In this document: positions 45,498 to 57,531 of the stretch, one piece after another | How the letters are laid out: each line of letters begins with the position of its first letter | Numbering within the stretch: the first letter of the stretch is position 1 | Notes under the pieces: model-generated | Told to the model about the DNA's origin: nothing | The model's database searches: none | Seen by the model: only the letters and a program-made list of their open reading frames with translations | Made by a program: the position numbers and the translations under genes | NCBI RefSeq assembly: GCF_001640805.2 | Contig: NC_066852.1 | Location: forward strand, 10,276,194 to 10,340,193 | Reading direction: 5' to 3' | DNA: 64,000 bases | Source of the DNA: Lates calcarifer | Lineage: Eukaryota; Chordata; Actinopteri; Centropomidae

Positions 45498-48277
45498 ATT
45501 TTCTGCAATTTCCTCCCCCAGGCAATCCATTCTGAATGACAGAAAATGTTGATGTGATACAGACTGATGACAAAATGAACCACTTCCAAATGATTCATAT
45601 TTGAAAGTAGATGTGTGAAACCACAATAGATTCAAAAACACTGCTTTTAAAAATCTGAATTAAATGTACTGAAAATCTAACTTTTACCAGCGGGCATCTG
45701 TTTATGCCCAAGCAAGCTGAAACTAAAAGTGCATTTAATGAGGCATACCTTGCAGTGATCCTCAGTGTCAAACAGTCTACATATTGTAATTTTCACCTTT
45801 CACTGTCTTCACATCAATAAAACTGGATGGTAGACTCCTACACTTTGGTTATAATGAAAACCTGCGTTCTCAGGGGCCACTGATTTAAAGAGGTTTAAGA
45901 ATGTAAACTGTGAAACGAGTTACTGTTGAAAACCTGCCTGTCTGCCTGGAGCACCAAGTATGATACATAGATTTCAAAAGATTTGTGGGAGAAAATTCAT
46001 ACAACCTTGCATATCTCACTGGCATTGGTGTAGAAATGAGGTATTCAGTGTACTTTCTCTTTAATTTTACAATGAACATCTGAAGAAGTTGAACACAAGT
46101 AAGAATGTACCTTCTTAACTGATGATGATGATGATGATGATGACAATGGTAATGATCAAAGTTTCTTTTTCTTTGAAACCCCAGTAACTGGAACAACAGT
46201 GCAACGATGATTCTTTTCATTCTTGCAAGCTGTTGAACTGCAGTGAATACACTCAGGACTGGTTCATTTAATTCATGATAAATTCCTGTGAATGTGGCTG
46301 ATCAACCGCACTTTTCTGGAGAGCATCCAGGCAGAAGTGAAGTAATTCCCAAAGGTAGACAGAAAATAATTGTGTTTGTCCTGAATACTCGTATTGTGTT
46401 AGCAAACTTGCCACCACAGTTAGATCTGTATAGGCTGGGCTATAGCACAATCACTGGACATTGATCTATTTGCAGTTTAAGCTCAGTTGAGCTGAGCCGT
46501 CCAATTTAATATATTATTCAGTGATTCAGTGATATTAATGGTTAGAGTTAGAATAAAAAAGTCATAAGCACCATAGATACCTCATGCTGTTATTACAGCT
46601 ATCAAGCTGAATATACCTTTGAAAACAACATGCAGCAATTTGGAAAAGCTATTTTACAAAAGGTTTAAAAGCAAAATGTATACAAATGTATACGGTAATC
46701 ACAAGATGAAGTATGTGAGTGTATTGTTAATGCCTAAAAAAACATACACAGGCTGAATTTATTCAAAACTTAAACTTAATCACTCAGACACTACCCCTGT
46801 GATTTTGATTAAAGCAGAAAGGATGATTGTTTTTGGCACTGTGTTCTGGCAATAGCACACACTTATGTGCCTCACAGGGACATAATATTTCAAGGTCAAA
46901 ATTTCAGAAATACTATAACTACAAATCCACTGGGTCAATTTTGATTAAAGCAGGAGGAACAGTATATGTTTTTCTGTTTGATTTTGTGTAGCTATCTACT
47001 ACTCTCTACATTTTACTATATGTCATATTTGTACTCTATATGTACTTGTAGTGTATATAAGATTGTTTGAATATAAAATTGTCACTTTACTTAAAATATT
47101 CTCATATTATAAAACCAGAAATGAAACCTCTGTCCATTATGTGCAGAATGCCAGATCAGGTTCTGATGACTCTTCTCACTAGCCCTGAATTTGCTGATTT
47201 GCCCGAGGTTTTGCTGAATTTGTCATAAATGACTGAATGAGTTTTCATAATTTGTGTGTTAAATGTTAAGTCTTCATTTGTCACTGAAGCCTGCTGGAAC
47301 CCTCGGTTCAGAGGAATAATTTATTAAATAGTTCAATATAAATTATTCTTCCTCTTTTTATTGCCACCCAAGCTAAAACTTCAAAAGAGCAACACTTGCA
47401 GTCTTGCTACTTACTTTGACAAAAATTAAGATGTCTTGAACTTGCATCAGAAGACACAGAAAGATTTAAAAACATTTTCATAACATAACACATCCAAACA
47501 AAAAACAAATGAAGATGAGGAGTTGAAAAGCCTTTGGTGTCAAATCAAGCATTAACTATTAATGCTTTTTATTAAATAGTATAATCAAAAGGAGGTATAA
47601 GTAAGCTGTGTGCAGTTCAGCACACATATCATCAAAGCAACATTAGCTAACTTTTACCTTAAAATAACAGTTTCAAAATCAATTGTTGATACACTGACAT
47701 GCCCCGAATGCCTGTTCTTGCACTGTGTAACTCTGGTGAGGGGATATGATCTCCTGTGAGAAGTACGTTACTGAGATATATTCAATGGCTTAAACTGCTG
47801 GAATCAGGCCCAGCAAGTTCAATATTAATTCTGAACTGTAGATTCGTTAAAAGTCTTTAAAAACCAGAGTTCATCTTGGATATTCAGCAAGGAAACTTTT
47901 AAAATCTCAAGAATTCTAAACAAAGTATGGTGTGTTTCTTACAGTGAAAGCACTTCCGGCTCTGGAGGCTGGGCATCATAGGTAATATACACTGGCTGTG
48001 TTTCAGTTCAATAAGTGGAACTACACAGCTGGTGCACCGGTCAAGTGATTGATAGGCTATGTTTTCTGTACATGAAAATTGCTTGAGAAAAGACATGAGC
48101 CCACCAGAACTAATCACCACGTGTGGCTGCAGAGGCCACAGTTTTAAGTTGTAACAAAGACTGACCAATAATAAAAGTGTGTGTGTGCACAGTATCAACA
48201 ATGAACCCATCTGCACTTCTATGACATCTCAATTAAGCTTTCCATTTTTATACAATGTTGTAGTAGCTGGACACAAT
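45498..48277. other. Intergenic, no gene seen
   Basis: AT-rich sequence. (GAT)n microsatellite at 46121-46143. Small dyad AGCTCAGTTGAGCT near 46480-46493. The - strand frames 45885-46220 and 47899-48216 show no domains; the first includes a His run encoded by the GAT repeat. Confidence 0.5.
46121..46143. repeat. (GAT)n microsatellite, about 7.7 units
   Basis: Perfect trinucleotide repeat. Confidence 0.9.
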
Positions 48278-48321
48278 GGTAATATACCATTCAGACAGGT
48301 AATATACCATTCAGACAGGTA
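48278..48321 (+). repeat. 20-bp tandem duplication
   Basis: GGTAATATACCATTCAGACA occurs twice head-to-tail (48278-48297, 48298-48317), followed by GGTA of a third. The copies are identical, so the duplication is recent or an assembly artefact. Each unit has a GGTAATATACC near-palindrome. Confidence 0.85.
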
Positions 48322-50419
48322 TTCACTAATGCTACAGCTTGTATTTGCAGTAAAGTAGCTCAGCCATAATAACCACATTTTCTGTCCTCCTCTCAGGATA
48401 GTAACTGCAACCTTAGCATACAGAATGAAGATTATTACTCCTCCTTATGTATCTATATTCTTTCTTTAGCATGTCAGTAGTTTCATTTAAATTAGTTATT
48501 ATTCTTTGTGTTAAAAATTTGATTTGGGGCATCCTAGTAGAAGTGTCTATACTACTAGACAGTCCAATAAAAGCAGAGAGCAGGACTGACTAGCTCAGGA
48601 TATGATATAAAATAAATGTTAAGGGCGATAACTGCTGCCCTTTATATATTGCCTTGCATATCATAAATGAGAAATGTGTGCGCTAAATTATTATGTATAT
48701 GACATATTGTGTCATAGACTTGAGCATTCAAAAGACTGCATCAAGGTTGTTGTGTTAGTAGTCTGCTGCACCTTTGGAGTCTCAAACCTAGTAATTAAAT
48801 CTGCCTTATATGCCGACCAAGCAAGTCATATGTGGTAGATCATAATACACTCCAGCAAGTTCAAGTTTAAATGGTGCAAATAAGTGTTACCCTAATTTCC
48901 ATATTTTTTAAACACTGAGTACCAAGGAAGATTGCTCTTCCATTGTGTTGAGTATTTAAGTGTTATTCCCTCTTCACAGACACATATGGGTACATTCCTG
49001 TTCTCGTAATCTCTGCCTGAAATTGGAAGCTGCTGTGCACAGTTTTTGGGGTGTATCTTCAGTGTATACAAGCTTTATAAATGAGCCCTCAGAGATTCAT
49101 GCCTATGATCTGTAATGTCACATTGATGTACAGCCCGGAGCTGTTCTTCTACTTCAATGGATGGGAAACTGACTGGGTGGAATTTTTAACCATTATTTAT
49201 CCAGTGAAACCTGGATAAGCACACATTGCTACCATTCAGCATGATTGTGCTTGATTCCCACAGCTGTTGAGTAGAAACATAGCACAGTGCTATTGATCAG
49301 TCAACCTCTGCACTTTACCACTTTAGTGTTTTGAGGGCACAATTTGTTATTCAAGTGTTAGCAATCGGACTGACCCACTGCTAAATGTCAAAACCTCAGA
49401 ACCTGATGTTGCTGTCAGACTGACTGACAGGTCTTTTAATACCAATGTTAGACAACAACTGTATCTAGATTTTTAAAGCCTGCTGATATTAAAGCATTGC
49501 TTGCATCACTGATATTATAGACACTGCAGAAAACTGCCTCTATACAGATAATTTTTTGCATTTTAAGTCAAGCACCTCAGTCACAATCAGTATGTGAAAA
49601 ATACCTGTAAATTATCTGGTCAAAAGTAACTGATGATGACTTTTCATGTTGTCTTGTTTGATATGCAACATTGACCACACCTGTCAGACACTGGTGTCTG
49701 AAACATCTCAATCCACCAAGTACCGTTTTACAGTGTTGATGATGGCAGTATGTCTGGGAAAAGGCATTTTTCATCCATGTCTTTCAGCAGTTTCATCAGA
49801 TATTGGGATCCAAATAAATAATTTTACAGTCACTTGTCTGCTTTTCCAACTGCAGCCCATTAGAGCAGAATTTCTACACTATTCTTACAAGCTCTAACTT
49901 CTTCTGTGTTCTTTGAGAAATCTGTTCAAACCAGTAAACCTACCCTTAAACATCAAACACTGTTCTGGTTATGTCACAGTTTCCTTTTCAGTCCTTTTCC
50001 AAATCAATTATGCATCAATGTGGTATCTCAGATTTGGGGCTAAAACAAACTCTCTCCTGACATTTTTTTTGGATACACAGGAGGAGACAGTGGTGAGTCG
50101 TCACTAATGCTGAACAAACTGTCCAAGGGCAAAGGGACTGCATTTTAAAAATTCACAGGTGTTCCCCTGGAACATCCAAATTTATTCAAATTCACTGGCA
50201 TGGAGTTAGATTTAGGATATTTAATAGGCTGCTGGAATCCAATAAGACTCTGGTGATTTAGCTATAAAAACTAGAAATTATCTATCCAGAAAGAAAAGAG
50301 GAATATGCAAGTTAAATGTCACAGAACGATTTCTGCTCTTATGTGGACCAAAAGGTTAAAGGCTTTTCATCCATGAGGAAAAATGCTTTCCCCATGCATT
50401 TATTTATACTCTGGCTGTT
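48322..50419. other. Intergenic, no gene seen
   Basis: AT-rich sequence; the frames at 49577-50107 on both strands have no domains. Confidence 0.5.
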
Positions 50420-50700
50420 ATGGCTTTTTCAAGTGTCCCTACAGGGCTGTCTGCACTTCCAGCACCTCTCCACTTTGACGCACTTCCCCTGGTGGGGCCT
50501 GACTGCACTGGTGAGCATGTAAAGCTCGTCTCAGAGCACTCTTCCTTCTGCCTGGGGAACGACACCCTCAGAAAACACCTACATGAAAATGCAATTAAAA
50601 GCTCCTTTCTCTGAATAGTACAGCCTGTTTTAGAGGACAGTGGCAGGAAATGTAGTGTGAGAGCAACATGGTGCGGGATGGACAGAGAATAAGGGACCGA
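50420..50700. promoter_or_regulatory. GC-rich CNE-like block
   Basis: Open frames on both strands (+ 50316-50522, + 50420-50614, - 50404-50733) reflect the GC rise; none has a recognisable domain. Motif-like words include ATGCAATTAAAAGCTC (about 50588-50603). Confidence 0.2.
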
Positions 50701-51499
50701 GGTGGGGAGGAGTATGCCATCTACATTCTTCATCTAAGCCACTCATCTTACATCCATCATTGCAGCACTCAGTCTTAATCTAACAGTTTTTATCTGATGA
50801 AACACACTGACACACTCACTAACCATAACCCATACACACCCTACCTATTTATAGCAGGTCTAAACAATGCTAATGCCAATGCTCTACTACATCCACCAGT
50901 ACAGTATGTAACAGGGCCTTTTGATTACAAGGTTCTGACGACATTTATTGCCAATTTGACCTTCCTTATGATACAAGGACTGACCAGTGCAGTGCGTAGC
51001 AGCTTAACTATGTACTTTATACTTTTCAAGATATATTACAACTTATTGTTTGTAATCCTCCGACATGCATCATGTATTTTGAGTCATCTAAAAGGTGGAG
51101 GGATTATTTTCCATGAGTAATTCCTACCTTTGAGGACCTACATTGAGTGCACAGTGGCAAGGGAAAGCAGAGTTATGTGAGCCAAATATTTAATTACACA
51201 AATGTTTCTGTTAAGGATTAGTCAGTCTCTTAAGAATTCTACGTGTAGTTATGGATTTCAAGCACTACCTAACTTTGTCCCAAGAGCTCTTGGATATAAT
51301 ATAGCATACACTTTCAGTACATCTTCATTAAACCTGATTTTTGAGAACCTGACCAATCAAAAGACTCCATAGCTATCACCCTGTAGCTACTGTAAGCGTT
51401 ATTATACCCACTTGTGATTGCATGCCATTGTGCAGACCTCTGCAAGAAGAGTATAATTTGTCAAAAAAAAAAAAAAAGGTTTATTGAGCAGCAAGGGAC
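50701..51499. other. Intergenic, no gene seen
   Basis: The frame at 50797-51120 (107 codons) has a hydrophobic C-terminal half but no family I know. A 15-A run lies at about 51463-51477. Confidence 0.45.
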
Positions 51500-52060
51500 C
51501 AAGCAGTACGTTCTTTGCCTAGTATTTATGTGTCATATGGAGATGTGAAATACCTTTGTGGTATACGGAACACCCCCAGATAGCATTTGGCAGCAAAATG
51601 CTCCAGGTGAAGTCGTCTCTTCAGGAGAGTCTTGAATGGTTCTGGTCCTTCATGCAAGCCACTAGCAGGTCCAGGAGGAATCCTTTAATTGGCATAAAAT
51701 GGGGCACATAAAGACAGCATACCCTAGCCAGCACAGGTGTCTTTGGGCGAGTGATGCCTCAGATCTATAGATCAGAGTGGATGTCTTATATGCTTTGTGT
51801 GCAGCAGATGTTAAAAGGAATCAGATATCTCTCTCTCTGGCCCTCAGTCGTCTGATTTAAACACTGAAGTAGAAATGAAATTTGTAGCTTAGAAAGCTGT
51901 TGATTTCAGGCAGCAAATGACTTTAGGCTCAAGGCACACCTAAGGTGCTGTACCAGCATTTTAACAGGGGTTCTGGAGCTGGTTAAGAAAACACAGTGTT
52001 GTTCTAACAGCTGGGTCATTTATCAAGTGTTATCTGCTCTTTTAAAGGAAAGAGCTGGGA
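51500..52060. promoter_or_regulatory. CNE-like block
   Basis: Even complexity, with ordered words: CTTTAATTGGCATAAAATGG (about 51684-51703), GATCTATAGATC (perfect 12-bp palindrome, 51762-51773) and CAGTCGTCTGATTTAAAC (about 51846-51863). No coding signal. Confidence 0.25.
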
Positions 52061-53099
52061 TTCATGTGTATCTATCTGTGTTTACAGAAATCTGTGTTTC
52101 TGTCATGTTTTTGCTTGTTGAATCCAAAAGCAAAACAGCAACAACCACAAAAACACCTCATTTAGTTACAACAACATGTCTCTAGTTATCTTTACCATGC
52201 ACTATTTGCGCACTGTTGGAATGGTTTCAAAAAAGTAATTACCATGAAACAACATGAAAAGTAGTTGTTGTTAGATTGCAGTGTGTGAAACCGTGAAGAA
52301 AGTTATAATTATTTAAAGAAGACCATTACTGAAATCTATCCCTCTCATGGATGTGGCATTTCTGTGAAGACACCATAAGTTCTGTGGGTGCTTGATTGTA
52401 TACCTCCCATTGAGTACTTAAGTACGTGTGTTTGCTGTCACCGTATAATGCAGACATTCATTGCAGATATGGGTAACAATCACACATGTATAACTAAAAA
52501 TGCCCTCTTGTTTTTACATCAGTCCATTTGCATCTTTAACCAGCCACATGTACATGTACTGTACTTCCAACAGAAATGAAATGTGCAACATGATTAGCTC
52601 CTGAGTGTTGCTATGAAATGTGTAAGCGTGGGTTGCTCTTGCTTTGTCTGTTGTCTTTCTTCTCTGCTGCATGATTTTCAGACATTACACAGTTCAGAGT
52701 ACATATGAAGTACACACAGTTCAGTATAGTCTTGTTTGCTGGATGTGATATGAATGAAGGCTAAGTGTGCAGTTTAAACCTGATTATGCTTGCAAAGCAA
52801 TGTCAATGAAAGTGACAAAGCTGTTAATACACATTGAACAATGAAATCAGAGGTATGGTGGAAAACTAGATGGTGGATACAGGATTTTTGTCATACCACT
52901 GAATGTCATTTGCTACTTCTCCTATATTTGGATTTAACAGGAAGCACAGGGTGCGAAATCAAAAATACTTCTGCATTAATGTTATTTTCCATTGGTTCTC
53001 TTCTTCAGCACAAATGAAAAAGCTTTTGTTGTGGTCACATGTTTGCTCTCTCACTGCAAGCATTCCACTGCACAGTATGCTTTAACCCTAGGTTCAAAC
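52061..53099. other. Intergenic, no gene seen
   Basis: AT-rich sequence; nothing supported. Confidence 0.5.
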
Positions 53100-53310
53100 T
53101 GCCTGCACTGAAAATTACCATGGGCTTCTTCTCCTCTCTAATTGCTTAAGATGCTAATTGGACTGTGGAAACATCCTCCTGTGTTTCATTGGGGATTTCC
53201 ACAATCTGAATGCAAAAATAAGAAGCAAAAAGGTTTTCCAATTGCCACAAGACATCTGGATGGCCTTGCCCTGAAAGCATATTCATAATTAATACACAAA
53301 GTCTGGTGGA
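53100..53310. promoter_or_regulatory. CNE-like block
   Basis: CTCTAATTGCTTAAGATGCTAATTGG (53136-53161) carries two TAATTG homeodomain sites 17 bases apart, followed by ATTCATAATTAATACAC (about 53281-53297). Candidate enhancer. Confidence 0.25.
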
Positions 53311-53859
53311 AGGTGGCTTGTTTGATTGAAAGGTCTCTGCATTACTCCAGCTAAATATAAAAAAGAAGATGTAAATTTGGCATGCAAGAATATGACATCT
53401 GAATTAGAGCACACAGCTCTCATTAAATTTAAAGTATAGAGGCCAGATGTAATTTCTCTGTGCACAGCCTTGTCACTAAATGTAAAGGACAGAAAGTCTT
53501 TTAGATGATCATAAAACCTCATCACAGACATCAGGTTTTCTTAGTCTCAAGCAGCTGCATCTCTAAACCTGAGTGCTGTGTAAACGTAACGTCAGCCAAC
53601 ATTTGTGAAAAATCTTTCTAGTACCTTAATATAGAGAATACTGGAGTAAGATAATGCTCTTAATTCACACAGCAGATGTTATGGTTAAAGGCTGAAATCA
53701 AACAATGCAAAACAAAATGTTTTTTTTCTGTGCATTTGAAGTCACTGTCCTTGAAATTGTAAAGGGTGAGGGAGGAAAGAAAGAATGGCTCAGGTGTGAA
53801 GTGCTGCATTTGTATTGTGGCAAGTGGTGTAGCATTAGACATAAAGGTCATATAGTTGC
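53311..53859. other. Intergenic, no gene seen
   Basis: AT-rich sequence; the frames at 53289-53531 (-) and 53705-53950 (+) have no domains. Confidence 0.5.
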
Positions 53860-54260
53860 TGAGCTGCCATCGTTACGTTTTGAAAAGTGTGGCAATCTGA
53901 AAGCGATGGCTGCCTTGAATGACTGTGTTACAGAAAGGCGGGGTGGCTAATGGAGACAAGCTCTTTCCATTACAACACCATCTGTTCCACTGAACAGTAC
54001 TGCTGGCAGCTGCACACATGTTGGAGTGAGACCTAGAAACCAGGCAGAAAGGTCCGAGTCCCTGTGCTCTGCGAAGACCTGATGGAGCCAGTTATTTTCC
54101 GACAAAGATCTAATTAGCTGGACTGAAGTCCTTTGAATCCTCTGCTTGATGTGTTTTCTGACTCCGCAGATGAACGATGTTTTTAGATGTTCTAATGTTA
54201 AATTTAATTGACTAAGGTGAGGCATCAAAGGTAGAAAATAATTACTCTGGAGCATTAATA
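53860..54260. promoter_or_regulatory. CNE-like block
   Basis: CpG-retaining stretch with GATCTAATTAGCTGGACTG (about 54107-54125) and TTAAATTTAATTGACTAAGG (about 54198-54217). A 114-codon - strand frame (53947-54291) covers it but resembles no family and overlaps the + strand frame 53705-53950 slightly. Confidence 0.25.
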
Positions 54261-54429
54261 TTTGTTCTACCACAAGGATGTGACTAGACAAAATAAAAGG
54301 ATGGTTTTATGTAAATATATTACAAATACAGGAAGTTCTTCAATCTAACAATGTGTTTAAATGTGAATGTGTGTGCAGGTATGTTCCATATTGTACATTT
54401 CTGTCACTGCTATGCCATAAATTAAATGA
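54261..54429. other. Spacer
   Basis: AT-rich linker between two CNE-like blocks. Confidence 0.5.
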
Positions 54430-54770
54430 AAGCAATAAAACGTGGCTGTTGATTTGGTCAGAGGGATTCACCGTCAAGCCATCCTTCTACATGAAACATT
54501 TATTTCTCCTAATTCTCCTTGCAGAACCTTTGAGTGGTAATAACATGTTTCTTTCCGCTTGGCCGTGCCAGACGAGCGACAGGAAGACTGTAGGCCATAA
54601 TTATCCTGTTTGTTCAGAGGCCCAGTGCTTTTTATTATTTAAATCTCCTAGGGCTGTGAAAGTGCTGAGAGGCAATTCTTTCTCCCATTTTTCGCCATGC
54701 TGTGTTAGTCAGTGTTAATGCTGCTCTGTAATTTTTTGATGTTCTGTTTGCTCAGTGTTCATCAAGAATG
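54430..54770. promoter_or_regulatory. CNE-like block
   Basis: Among the most CNE-like stretches: TGTTGATTTGGTCAGAGGG (about 54447-54465), TCCGCTTGGCCGTGCC (about 54555-54570), GGCCATAATTATCCTG (about 54593-54608) and TATTTAAATCTCC (about 54637-54649). The 121-codon frame at 54353-54718 covers it but shows no recognisable domain. Confidence 0.3.
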
Positions 54771-55569
54771 TGAAAGATGCCTTAACCAAGAAGAGGAAGT
54801 GGCATGACAGTGTAAACAAATAACTTGAACAAATTGCTTTATTCTGACTTAAGTACTGATGATAAAAGACATCAAATACCCATATTAGTATTAGGAATCA
54901 AGTTTTGCACTGGATGTACAATGAACTGATTCCCTTCCACAGTGAAAACACTAAGGCCTTAGAGAGGTGACAGCTTTTTTTTTCTTTCACTGTGAACATT
55001 TTCTGCATAAAACAGATCATACAAGTGGTTATTGTACTGCAAGATCAGATATGTTTGTGGAAAACAAATGTGTTCTCCGGGAGCATTTTGCTCACGTTCA
55101 GTGTCAACATATTTGCGACTTGCGCCAAATAAGTTAATTAATAACATAACCTCATTATGTTAATAGAAAACAGAATTCCCTACAAAATATATTTGCTGTA
55201 GCAGATTTGTTGCATGTTAATATAATTTCAGTCTGTTGTACCTATTCACATACCAGTTATCCATTTTAATGTTGTGTCTGACTGGTGTGTCAGCATCAAG
55301 AAATTTCTTACTCCAACTGCCATGATGACAGGTATTTACTGGCACTAAATTAATGGCTTAACAAGTCCAAACAACGAAATACATGTTTGTCAGTGCCTGC
55401 TACAACAACACAGCATTTTTTGATCTGACAAAATAACTGTTCAAAATTAATCAAGTTCAAATCACTGTTGAAAAATAAATCAGTTTTATGATTTGGTGAT
55501 GTTATAGTTGAGGTTTGATTTGGTTTTGGTTTAGGTAGAGATTATAGATTATAGATAACATCAGAAAGT
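54771..55569. other. Intergenic, no gene seen
   Basis: AT-rich sequence. A short tandem ATTATAGATTATAGATA sits just left of the SINE fragment (about 55539-55557). Confidence 0.5.
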
Positions 55570-55740
55570 CAGTGGTTCGATCCCCAGTGCCTCCAGTCCA
55601 CGTGCCGAAGTATCCTCTGGGCAAGATACTTAACCCCATATTGCCCCTGATGGCAAACCATCTGTATGTGACTCTGTGTGACTGTATGTGTGCATGGGTT
55701 AGAGCGCTCTACATGTACACAGCTTTTGTCATTTAAACCT
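55570..55740 (+). mobile_element. 5'-truncated tRNA-type SINE-like repeat
   Basis: Starts at a perfect pol III B box, GGTTCGATCCC (55576-55586), preceded by CAGT but no A box. It continues through CCACGTGCCGAAGTATCCTC (55598-55617), GGGCAAGATACTTAACCCC (about 55619-55637) and TGGGTTAGAGCGCTCTACATG (about 55694), the landmarks of a very common teleost repeat. No target duplication found. The missing A box makes it transcriptionally dead. Confidence 0.65.
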
Positions 55741-56504
55741 TAAGTTTTTGTTCTGAAATGACTGGTAATGTCCTTCCTCTTAGGAAGACAGTCTCTTAAG
55801 ACCACATGAAAGTAACTAAGTAGTTTGTAGTTTAGTTAAGCATGGTAGTGCCATGATTTTTCAATAATTAAAATAAATAAATTAATTACAAACTTGTAAA
55901 ATACAATACATATTTACAGATCAAACCAATGGTTCCCTACCTCTATGGCTTGTGTCCAACCACAAAAAATACATATTAATGTACCAAAACTTTATTCTTC
56001 TATATACATGAATAAATGAACTAATTTCCCCACAGTTGAATCTCCTGACCCTTTGGAGGGGCCCAAGCCCTAGGTTTCCCACTAGATTAAATTCATAAAA
56101 ATGCTTAATTGTATATAAAGTTCTTAAAATTTGTTGTTAAAATTATCTTCACCTCAACAAGCTACTGCTAACTAATGCCATTGTACTTATGCACTGATGC
56201 ATTACACTTACAGCCTGATAATGTAACATAATATCAGTCACAGGGGTCAAGCTCTTATTGACTTGAACTCAAGTAAATCTTTGAGATCTCTGCACTTTCT
56301 TGTGCATGTGCAGCATCTCCCGTCCACTCCACGGCCCAACTCATGCTTCGAATTCACAGACAAAATAAAACCAGTTTCAAACAAAATAAAGAAAATTCCT
56401 AGGCTAAATGTTCTGCAGATGACAGTTCCCCCAGTTCTCTGTTTGCTGAAGCCATGGGTTCATGTTTCAGTGCCCAACAGGTCATAGATCAGATTTTTTT
56501 CAAA
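55741..56504. other. Intergenic; may hold the 5' end of the piggyBac relic
   Basis: AT-rich sequence. The frame at 56263-56487 has no recognisable domain. I could not find a TTAA-flanked terminal repeat here. Confidence 0.4.
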
Positions 56505-57531
56505 TATCCAGGAGGAACAAGAGAACAAGGATTTAGAGGAGGAGGTATCTGAAGAATAAGGTGGCGAGGAATACCACATAGAGCACAATGCATTATCTCC
56601 AGATGATGAAGAACGGGAAGAGACGTTTTTGTCAAAGAACTGGAAATTCAGATATGCTTGAAAGATGGAAATCTACACAGGAATGCTGACCAGTGGAGGC
56701 GCAGAGAAGAACCAGCGGATGTGATTTGTGCTTGATGTGACAGATGGACTGACGTGGCACAATGTCGCATGTGACAATTTCTTCACCTCTTATGAACCCA
56801 GCCAGCTGCTCCTGAAGAGGAAGCTCATCATGGTTAGCACAGTTGGAAGAACAAGACTGAGCCCCCCCCCCCCCCCCCCCCCCGCACTCTTTGCAACAAG
56901 GGGGAAGAGAAGACATTTCGTCAAAGTTTGCCTTCACTCCCACCACCGTTCTGGTTTCTTACTTCCTTAAGAGGAATAAGAATGTAGCCCCCCTGAGCAC
57001 TCTGCACAAAAGGGTGACCGTGAGGACAGGAAGCCAGCCATCATCCTGGACTGCAATCACAACAAACTCTGACAACCTTGACAAGGTGACTGGAACTTAC
57101 AGCTGCAAGTGGATGACTGCCCTCTGGCCCTCTGGCCCCTGGTCATCCTCTATAATATCATCGATGTGTCCTCATACAGTGCCTTCGAGATATGGAACAA
57201 GATCAACCCTACCTGAGTGCCTGATAAGCAGAACAAGAAGCGTATGTTCCTGCAGCAGCTGGGAGAGGCACTTGTAGCCCCACACATTCAAAGAAAGGAG
57301 CGCCTCCTCCGCACAGCAGCTTCTGCACCGCTTATTAAAGCTGTTCAGGAGGCTAGATATTGTCCTGATCCACCTGAGGCTGCAGCTGGGGCAGGCAGGA
57401 GGAGGTCATGCCAATTCTGTCCTCAAAAAAGGAAGACCGTAAAACAAAACAGTATGTGCTGCACATGTGAGAAATACATTTGCAAAGTCCACGCTCACAC
57501 ACTTGCATCCTGCCCTACATATGTCAGTTAG
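56505..57531 (+). pseudogene. piggyBac-type transposase relic lacking its catalytic core
   Basis: In order: an acidic N-terminal region (EEQENKDLEEEVSEE, 56513-56557; EEYHIEHNALSPDDEE, about 56568-56615), FLSKNWKF, then directly KMEIYTGMLTSGG (about 56664-56702). In intact proteins of this family some 150-250 residues, including catalytic Asp residues, lie between these points, so the core is deleted. Next come VTDGLTWHNVACDNFFTSYE (about 56736-56795, with the DNFFTS motif that holds a conserved Asp), LLKRKLIMV, a 22-C expansion, FAFTPTTVLVSY (about 56929-56964) and NSDNLDKVTGTYSC (about 57067-57108). The C-terminal frame 57217-57531 ends in the Cys-rich zinc domain: CQFC, CCTC, C, H, H, C. 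In-frame stops and at least two frameshifts make it dead. Confidence 0.85.
56862..56883. repeat. Poly(C) tract, 22 C, inside the transposase relic
   Basis: Expansion at the point where relatives encode a short Pro pair before Ala-Leu. It adds a Pro run and may set the reading frame on its own length. Confidence 0.9.

Noticed and set aside
45885..46220. 111-codon - strand frame with a His run
   Set aside because: The His run is the GAT trinucleotide repeat read on the - strand; the rest has no domain.
50797..51120. 107-codon frame with hydrophobic half
   Set aside because: AT-rich codons produce hydrophobic residues by default; no family recognised and no supporting signals.
54353..54718. 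121-codon frame on the + strand
   Set aside because: Overlies a motif-rich CNE-like block; residue order resembles no domain and there is no start context or splice structure.
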